The notes beneath the pieces were generated by a model. That model made no database searches and was not told the DNA's origin. It saw only the letters and a list, made by a program, of their open reading frames with translations. From Gonatopus flavifemur (Eukaryota; Arthropoda; Insecta; Hymenoptera; Dryinidae), in the NCBI GenBank assembly GCA_018340375.1, contig JAFFJZ010000002.1, positions 24,818,001 to 24,882,000 of the forward strand: DNA of 64,000 bases. The letters run 5' to 3'. The translations under genes were made by a program, and so were the position numbers. The first letter of the stretch is position 1. Every line of letters begins with the position of its first letter. Positions 56,659 through 64,000 of the stretch are shown in pieces.

Positions 56659-56887
56659 CACTGAAAAAAATACTCCGGTTAATATATGGACAGCAAGAAT
56701 TACTGCTATTTTAACCGGAATTCTAGTTAAATGAATCAAGTCTCCGGCAAATTTAACAAGGGCTCCGGTAAATTTAACAAGGGCTCCGGTAAATTTAACA
56801 AGAATTCCAGTAAAAGTCACAGATATTCCTTGCTGTCCATATAGTAACCGGAATTCTGGTAAAATTAACAGTTCATTTTTTTCCGTG
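56659..56887. repeat. Foldback with 21-bp tandem CTCCGGTAAATTTAACAAG units, AA duplication
   Basis: CACTGAAAAAAATACTCCGG at left, TTTTTTTCCGTG at right, AA on both sides. Inside, a 21-bp unit repeats about three times (56741-56802). TATGGACAGCAAG pairs with CTTGCTGTCCATA. Confidence 0.75.
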
Positions 56888-57139
56888 AACACGCTCATCG
56901 CGAGGTGAAGCTAACCATACAATATATATCACACTGTGAAAAATTTCTATGGGAAACTTCACATAAATGTTCGGCAGTAATTCACACATGGAAGCGTCAG
57001 GAATTTTCCGTATTTTACCAGGGATTTACTGGAAAATCATAGTTAAAATCCCACAGAGTTTGGAATTTTCAATTAAATCTATGGGAATTTTCATACATAT
57101 ATACTGAAAATTGATTTTCCGGTTGCTGCGTATAGGAAC

Positions 57140-57545
57140 ACTGTAAAAAATGATTTTCACTGTCAAATTGATCCCTGATTTTTCCACCCCTGGTGAAAAT
57201 CGAAAAGTGGAGGAAGCGGATATTGAAACAAATGCAACGTGAAAATGTTCCAATTTCCTCCTGAATTACGCTTAGGTGACTGTTTGTTACGTTTAGATGA
57301 CTCTTCGCTTGCGTTTTCGTTACGCTTTCGTTGCGCTTCAACGCTTTATTTTCATCGGGGATTGTAGAAAGGTGGAATTGTTCCCCAAAAAATGGTGGCA
57401 ACAAAGTTCCTCCATGAATGGAGAATTTTTTTATCACAATTTGGTGGACTTTTCCATCATTTGTGAAGAATTGAACACTCAAAAAATAAAATAATCCCTC
57501 AAAGTGGTGGAAAAATCCCTCATTTTTTATGGAAAACTGGTTCAT
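57140..57545. repeat. GTGGAAxxxTTCCCCAAAAAATGGTGG repeat, copy 1
   Basis: Shares TTCCCCAAAAAATG(G/A)TGGCA, AACAAAGTTCCTC-like, TCAAAGTGGTGGAAAAATCC and TCATTTTTTATGGAAAA with 59686-59890. A CACTGTAAAAAATGATTTTC end at 57140 may be its left border. Confidence 0.55.
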
Positions 57546-58480
57546 AATTGAATTCAACTAGGATTTGACAAACTCATTATAAATTTCTGAGAAGTCTTTC
57601 TGTGTTGTATTGATATATTCAATGCAATGAAACTCGAACAAAAATTGAATCCGATTTAAGGCGGAAGTTTAATAATAAGTGCTAGTTTTTCGACCTGAAT
57701 TTATTTAATAACTTGAATTTTTTGACATATGATGGCTGTTGTTTTGTAGTTTATGAAAAACATTTTTTTTCATAATATGGCGAAATCTGGTAGCCATGAT
57801 CCCAAGAATTTGGAATGTCTGGAGCCAAAAATCGAAATGGATTGTTGTAAAAGATGTTATTGGCTATGGCATGAAGCGGAATTATGAAAAAAAAAGAAAT
57901 TGAGAAAATGGCGGCGCTTTGAATTTTTTCCCCTGTTTTTTTTCGATTTTTTTCCATGTAAATTGCTTGAGAATGGTATCTAGAAGTTAGCAAAAAATAC
58001 AATTCCGCTTCATACCATAACTACACGTGTTACGAACATTCTCCTAAAATTTCAGTGAAATCGGTCAAATCGTGATTACCAGGTCAAAAAATGTGGTTTC
58101 GAGAAAAACGCGTTTAAAATCTTTTTTGCGAAAAAAAATAAAACAAAGTCTTACTCAATTCAGCAATGCCTGGTCCATACAATATTCCTTCAGTTTCTTC
58201 ATACATTTCATTTGCATGAATTCTTTCATGCAAAAAAAAATCGATTTTTTGAAAATTTATTACTAGACTTCCCTCTTAACAAAGTATCACTTCTCCAAAA
58301 AGGCCAAGTGTTTTCTGAGACATCTCGTGTACACATCAATTGATTTGAACTTATCAAAATACTTTGTCATGAATCACGAATTTATGGAATATAATTTTTT
58401 CAAGAGTTTTTTTCTATTATGAAATATAATCTTCGATATGATTGTGGAACTGTAATCAATTCGCCCCACCTCTCTGTTTC
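57546..58480. other. No gene recognised
   Basis: AT-rich sequence with A and T runs (57860-58240). AACGCGTTTAAAAT and GTGATTACCAGGTCAAAAAA resemble the generic repeat at 32280-32720. No coding frame supported. Confidence 0.3.
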
Positions 58481-58592
58481 ATAGTTACGCTCTTGCAGAT
58501 ATGGTACAATGTACGGACACTGAAGGTGTACTGGTCCGAAGACGTATTCAGTATGTGAAAAAGATTCACGATACACAGATCAGACTGACACT

Positions 58593-58680
58593 TTCAGTGC
58601 GCGTATCACAACTTTTCCTCTCATTTCGAGAATCTACACACCGCTGACATTGAACTTGTCGAAGATGGCTGAACAAGGTA
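58593..58680 (+). promoter_or_regulatory. Candidate promoter and first exon (MAEQ...) of a gene leaving rightward
   Basis: TTCAGTGCGCGTATC at 58593-58607 contains the arthropod initiator TCAGT and matches 27322-27336 exactly. An ATG at 58664 reads MAEQ and then GTATTG, a weak donor. No downstream exon was found before the window end, so this is tentative. Confidence 0.25.
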
Positions 58681-59685
58681 TTGATAACATTAAAACTATG
58701 TATATAAATAAATAAATGAACATGTAAGTGGATTGATTATTATTTAATTATTGACAACACTACTCTGATATTTCATATTATCCTCACGTATCAACACTTG
58801 TCAATTAAAGCACTTATGAAAAATGCGTAGAATTTTTTCACATGATAAAGCCAGGGGAAAACTTCATTATGATTACCGAAGAGATGCAGTTCAAAAATGT
58901 ACTACTCTTAATTTTCAGCAATATATCGTGGAAATTCGAATCGTTTATTGAAATTAATTCGTAATTAGATACCGGCATCAAAATCTGTGAAAAAGTGATA
59001 GGAATTCATTACGTTTGTCTTTAATATATTCCGAGACCGATAAGAATAATGCTATCGCTCAGCTCGAGAGTTCTACAAGAACTTCTCGAAGTTTTTCATT
59101 TGGAAAATTGAAAACATTCAAAACAGTTGCACTTTTTTTCAAAATGGCAAAGTACTTCATGGAGTTTGCAGGGTCCGCTGTTTCAAATGTTCTCGAAAGA
59201 TTTTTGCGGGCATTCTGGAATGTTTGTATTGAGTTGAAATCTATCGGAATGTTTTCTGAAAAATTTTTATCATTAATTGATGAAGGACACCTTTCAAAGA
59301 AAACCTTCTGAAATGTGAAAAATATGCACAGTAGAACATGGTCTGGAAACAAAATATAAGATTTGGTGCTTTGCGAATTAGGATTTATCAGATTCAAATT
59401 TAATTGTTACAAAATGATTTGCATTTCTGGAAATGTCAGGGTTGTGATAAGTTGTCAAACGTGTCATTTGATTGGTTTGGTCTCCCATAGAATAGTTTTT
59501 CCTGGTCCATGCCGAATTTCCTTATTCTTTTCCCCATTTTTTCCCCAAAACATGGAAAATAAGATGGAAATTTGGCAAGATTATAGCAATGGCTGTTATT
59601 GATAACTTTGTCAATGTGAAGTTCGTACAGCTATCGTGCAAGGGTTTTGTAAGCTGGTACCATTATTGTTACACTATAAAAAATT
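58681..59685. other. No gene supported; fragment of the ~200-bp repeat
   Basis: 58930-58990 carries ATTCGAATCGTTTATTGAAA, a partial copy of the dispersed repeat. Antiparallel frames of about 100 codons at 59015-59397 have no recognisable domain on either strand. Confidence 0.35.
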
Positions 59686-59895
59686 ATTGTGGAATTTTTC
59701 CCCAAAAAATGATGGCAGCAAAGTTCCTCTACAGATGTGGACTTTTCCTTCATTTATGGAAGATTCAACACCCAAAAAATGAAATAACTTCTCAAAGTGG
59801 TGGAAAAATCCTTCATTTTTTATGGAAAAGCAATTCCCCCGCGATGAGGGGATGAAATCCACCAACAGTGTAAAGGAAAATTCCGCACATTTTTT
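59686..59895. repeat. TTCCCCAAAAAATGATGG repeat, copy 2
   Basis: Second copy of the 57140-57545 family. It ends in a paired CACTATAAAAAATTATTGTG / TTTTTTACAG-like border. Confidence 0.5.
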
Positions 59896-60799
59896 ACAGT
59901 TCAACTAGGGACCTGTTCTGACAAGGTTGCGGCAAGTTCAGGTACCATCTTAGAAATTGAACATTTAGCAACAGCGCTAACGATTCAAAAATGAACAATT
60001 TTGATGGCCTGCTTCGAATAATTCTATGGTGAGCTGGAAATTTGATCAGAAAATGGTTCCTTTATAATTTTTATAGTTTTTACCACATATTGATCGATTT
60101 GTGATGAAAAATAACGGTTCGTATGTGAACCTGTTCCATTAAAAAGTGATGAAAGAGAATTTCGTCTTTTCGTCCAAAAATTATTATCAAATAACTAAAA
60201 AAATCACCAAATTGAGATTCGTTCAATTTTTATCAATTTTGGGAAGAAAAAGTTTTTTTGTAATAAACCCATCAAGTTACCAAAATGTAAACCAAGACGA
60301 ACCGCAACTTTTGGTTGCTTTTCGGGTCACCGAGATCCATCAAATGAAGAAAGAGTTTCAAGTGTTTTGAGGAAATATGTGTTATATATATCCATATTTT
60401 CATTGAATTAATTCGTGAATGGATATAATCCATGAATAAAAAAGTATCGATCCCATGATCTAATTCAGTATATGAACACAGAAATAGAAAGCCAAATTTC
60501 CAAAAACATGAATGAGTGAATTAGATGCAAGCATCAATTAGATGTTCATGGAGTAAGGCATAATGGATCATATGTGTTCATGTGATTGGTGATAAAATAC
60601 TATTGTGCGCGTCGCGCACGCACTATTTGACGAAATCAAATATTCTTCATATGAATGAAATAGTTGGAGTGAAAGGTAAATGAATTCAACTGGCCAACTG
60701 TTGGATTATATTCTTTGCTAAAAATGTCGGACAGATTCGGAAGCAAGTGGGACAACAACCGCCACAAAACGGAAAGGAATTTCCAAACCTTTCCGAACA
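59896..60799. other. No gene recognised
   Basis: AT-rich sequence. A plus frame at 60146-60370 has no domain. The short CG-rich patch GTGCGCGTCGCGCACGC at 60605 is a perfect small hairpin of unknown role. Confidence 0.3.
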
Positions 60800-60804
60800 C
60801 CTTG

Positions 60805-61250
60805 CCTGGGTGGAAAAAAATTTCTCTGAATTTCACTCAGAAACTCTGAATCTCACTGAAAAACCTAAAAGAATCTGGAAACCTCTCAAATTATTTTGAA
60901 CTCGGAAGATTTCTGAAAAAATCTTGCTTATTGGACACGTTTTTTCATTGGAAATTTCTCTAAATATCTATGAATATCTTTCAAACATCTGAGTTTGTTT
61001 GAAAAAAGCACTGAAACCCTCTGAAGAACCATCAACACCTCTGAAATCCTCTGGAAACCTCTTCTGAAAAACCTAAACTGAAAATCTCTGAAATATTCAG
61101 TGACGAGTTTTTCAGAGAGTTTCAGTGTTCTTCAAACAAATTTAGAATTCTCCAGAGATATTCATAGATATTCATAGAAATTTTCAGTAAAAAAACGTGT
61201 TGAATAAGCGAGAGTTTTTCAGAATTTTTCAGAGAAATTTTTGCCGCTAA
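60805..61250. repeat. CTCTGAAA-word foldback
   Basis: CCTGGGTGGAAAAAAATTTCTCTG at left (two pieces) faces CAGAGAAATTTTTGCCGC at right. AACCTCTGAAA/TTTCAGAG, AAATATCTATGAATATC and the AAGCGAGAGTTTTTCAG side pair in between. Confidence 0.55.
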
Positions 61251-61339
61251 GGCGCATTCCCGACAATTTTTTAAATGGGGTTAGTATGTTCTTGAAAATT
61301 ATGAGATAAATCATTGAAATTATTTGTTAACTTCCGATG

Positions 61340-61580
61340 AACATACACGCAGAGAAAAATTCTTGCTGAAAGAGCGATTTCGAAAAATCTGCTTTGCTGA
61401 ATTAGCAAAACGGTTGCTGTTACAGCAAAAATTCTGCTATTTTAGTATTTAATATTTGCTAATTAAGCAAAATTTCCTAGTTGTCTGTATATCTACAATC
61501 TCGGATTGCTGAATGGCAAGCGCTTGTTAAAAGAGCAAGATTTTTGCTGTGACAGCAAATTATTTGCTAATCCAGCAAAA
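61340..61580. repeat. TTGCTGTTACAGCAAA-word foldback, sister of 53926
   Basis: CACGCAGAGAAAAATTCTTG start, then AGCAAAACGGTTGCTGTTAC and GGATTGCTGAATGGCAAGCG. Serves as an empty site for the insertion at 30889-31132. Confidence 0.65.
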
Positions 61581-61643
61581 TAGTCGTGGGATGATCTTGG
61601 AAAATTTTGCAAAATATATCTGGAATGTATTCTACTATGTACA

Positions 61644-61899
61644 CACTGAGAAAAATGGATGGTTGCAGTAACTAATTCGTTGGTTAAATATGGTCTAGCC
61701 AATTAATTGGTTGTCACAACCAATTATGTGAGTGTCACAATCAATTCTGTTGGTTATGATGATCACGTCAACAAATGTAGTTGGAGCAACCAACGAAATT
61801 GGTTGTTACAACCACATAATTGGTCATGATAACCAATCAATTGGTTGGACCTCATTTAACCAACGAATTGGTTATTGCAACCATACATTTTTCTCCGTG
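61644..61899. repeat. Foldback of AACCAATT/AATTGGTT words, CA duplication
   Basis: CACTGAGAAAAATGGATGGT at left, ATACATTTTTCTCCGTG at right, CA on both sides. About a dozen AATTGGTTG or CAACCAATT words make up nearly all of the interior. Confidence 0.8.
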
Positions 61900-62221
61900 C
61901 AACTGCCCTGTCCAAAAAGTGCGATAGATTCCAATAGGTGCTGTGACAAAAACCGCATAGAAACCGATAAGATATCATTAATTCTGATAGGATTTGGCCT
62001 ATCGGTTTGTATTGTTCTTTGAGACAAGGGTGGGTATCTTCATACAAACTCCGAACAATTTTCACACGATCTTAAAACAACGGATCAAACAATTCCAACT
62101 TTCAAACGGACTTGAAACCAGGGCTGGGCAAGTATTTGTGATACAATGATGCGGAAAAGGTATTGGAAATAAAATCGGTATTTTGTATTTGGAATTTACA
62201 ATAGATTTCCTTCAGTATTCA

Positions 62222-62452
62222 CACGGAAAAAACTGTTTAATAGAATTTATCAACGAGGGTGGTAAAATACGGCACTATTAGAGTTTCTGTTGATATTTAC
62301 TAGAACTGTAGTCAAATCTACTACTGCGGTAGTAATTTTGACTGCGACCATCGTAGATTTTACTAGAACTCTTATAAATATTACGAGAAATTCTAATAGT
62401 GCTGTATTTTACTGAACGCGTTAGTAAATCTTATGAAACATTTTTTTCCGTG
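62222..62452. repeat. Foldback of TAGTAAAATCTAC words, CA duplication
   Basis: CACGGAAAAAACTGTTTAAT at left, AACATTTTTTTCCGTG at right, CA on both sides. The centre CTACTGCGGTAGTA is a tight hairpin. Confidence 0.8.
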
Positions 62453-62655
62453 CATGAATACTCAGTATATCAAGTATTTTTCAAAGAATTTCATATCTTA
62501 CAATCGAAAAATATAGTTTTTTAAAACAGATTTTCCAAAATACTTTGTATTTTGTATTTCAAACACATTTTTCTGAGTATTTCTACTAATTCTCATACAT
62601 TTGAAGGATTAAATAGCAAAGATTTTGAAGGAAACACTTGAAATATAAAATACTA

Positions 62656-62921
62656 CACTGTAAAAAAACAATCTGAAATTTCAGATGAATATGAAAATTC
62701 TGGAACTTGTAATTGAAATAAAGTTCAATCATGAATTCATGAAATTCACTGCAAAATATATTAAAATTCATATAAAAATGTATGAAAAATCATAATTCTG
62801 TATGAGATATCATAAAATTTAATATGAAAAGTCAGAAAAGTTTTGAAAATGATTATAGAATTTATATGTTAATTGCTTCACATAAATTTATATGAAATTC
62901 AGGAAGCAATTTTTTACAGTG
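62656..62921. repeat. Foldback, CACTGTAAAAAAACAATC ends, TA duplication
   Basis: CACTGTAAAAAAACAATCTG at left, GCAATTTTTTACAGTG at right, TA on both sides. ATTTCA(G/T)ATGAA and AAATTCATATAAAA words in the arms. Confidence 0.78.
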
Positions 62922-62976
62922 TAGAGGAAATATATTTCAAATGTGAGATATATAACATTGGTTTTTATTCAAGTAG

Positions 62977-63216
62977 GGTAGACCGGGTACGATTGGAACA
63001 CAGGACGGTTGGAACAGAACAAATATCTCGTCAATTTCTTGGCGATGGGAAAAAGGATCTAGGGAAAAATGAAGTGAAACCTAAGTCCGAACACGGATCT
63101 CAGTGGCTCATCGTTCATCACAGGCTGCATGGTTCACTTATTACGCAAACAATTAGCAAAATATCCCTCGTGTTCCAACAGTCCTGTGTTCCAACCGTAC
63201 CCGGTCTCCCCTACGT
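62977..63216. repeat. MITE, GACCGGGTACGATTGGAACA ends
   Basis: GTAGACCGGGTACGATTGGA and ACACAGGACGGTTGGAACA at left; TGTTCCAACAGTCCTGTGTT and CCAACCGTACCCGGTC at right. 240 bp, no coding content. Confidence 0.75.
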
Positions 63217-63255
63217 ATTTAAAACGATTGTATTTCAATCATGATATAGGGTGAT

Positions 63256-63870
63256 GATACAGGGTGATCCAGAGAAGATGGACGGTTTTGTTTTTTGAAT
63301 AACTCGAAAACTACTCCACCAAAATTTTTGAATCAAATTTCATTTAAAAATATAAACAGGAGAGATTGATTTACAATCATTCGTGGAACACAATATCGTT
63401 CAGGTGACCGTCATTCAATACATTCATTAAGTCATTGTACAAAATTTTCAAACACTTTTTCGAGCATAGAACGCTGAATTTTTGAAATTTCTTCAGAAAT
63501 CCGAGTTTTCAGGTGTTATAAATCTCGTGGATGTGTGTCATAAACGCAGCTTTGAAGGTATCCCCATAAAAAAAGATCTGGAGCAGTTAAATCAGGCGAC
63601 TGCGGTGGCCAAGCCAAATCCTTACGACGCAACAACATGCGGTTACCAAACGCGTTTTACAGTATTATTGCGAGAGTTTCTACCGAACACTGACCCGTCG
63701 CGCCATCTTATTGCTGGAACCTATTTACCGCCCAGACGACGATGACTCGATGAAAACTCGGATTTCTAAAGAAATTTCCAAAATTCAGCGACCTATGCTC
63801 GAAAAAGTGTTTGAAAATTTTGTTCAAAGACTGAATGAATGTATTGTCCTACAAATGTGTCAGGGATTCA
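63256..63870. pseudogene. Two head-to-head degenerate transposase tails (Tc1/mariner-IS630 type)
   Basis: On the minus strand (about 63700-63420) the frame reads WPPQSPDLTAPDLFLWGYL followed by TAA, the C-terminal DDE region of a Tc1/mariner-like transposase. On the plus strand (63745-63840) a second copy reads KTRISKEISKIQRPMLEKVF and NFVQRLNECI, the extreme C-terminus. The shared segment (CTCGGATTTCT, TGCTCGAAAAAGTGTTTGAA) is inverted between the halves. The left border is CAGGGTGATCCAGAG. Both are dead. Confidence 0.7.
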
Positions 63871-64000
63871 ATTAATTCTGTTTTTTATATAAATAAATGA
63901 TGAATTTATTAGAATCACAAAATTATCTTCTTTCATTTTTGAAACGCATTCGTATGTTGGGAACCCATCTTTCAACTGATTTTATTTTTTTGAATAAATA

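Noticed and set aside
59015..59397. Antiparallel frames of 98 and 112 codons
   Set aside because: Each is the shadow of the other; no recognisable protein features and no supporting splice sites.

Overview
The window is AT-rich eukaryotic nuclear DNA with short phase-consistent GT-AG introns. It looks like an insect, probably a hymenopteran with a repeat-swollen genome. That guess rests on the intron style, a mariner fossil, a retained BRCA1 homologue (absent in Drosophila), and an extreme load of short inverted-repeat DNA transposons. Species was not determined.

Gene-bearing left part (1-17.1 kb): the 3' end of a NOL11-like nucleolar protein gene (+) converges on a complete seven-exon UQCRC2 gene (-, 443 aa). 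After a block of nested foldback elements comes a complete seven-exon BRCA1 homologue (-, about 1903 aa) with a C3HC4 RING and two BRCT repeats. I assembled it from exons whose phases all agree. A short + strand first-exon candidate begins 101 bp from the BRCA1 start codon, suggesting a bidirectional promoter.

Middle and right parts (17.1-64 kb): gene-poor. I support a single-exon small membrane protein (28489-28893), a four-exon small secreted protein of 121 aa spanning 49654-56486 with repeat-filled introns, and a possible promoter with first exon at 58.6 kb. The rest is mostly transposon debris: one dead mariner, several hAT non-autonomous elements with target duplications, a pogo/Tigger-type MITE, a head-to-head pair of transposase tails, and dozens of palindromic (foldback) elements.

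The main discovery is structural. Foldback elements with different termini (CACTG, CACGG, CCCAG, CCCTG, CCCGA and similar), and with interiors built from different repeated short words, nearly all sit between perfect 2-bp target duplications of arbitrary sequence (CA, TA, AA, TT, TG, GA, AG, GT and others). This points to one shared integration machinery mobilising many fast-evolving word-built palindromes. A second striking structure, at 18.6-20.4 kb, is an array of palindromes punctuated by TTAA that includes four hairpins of exactly 101 bp.
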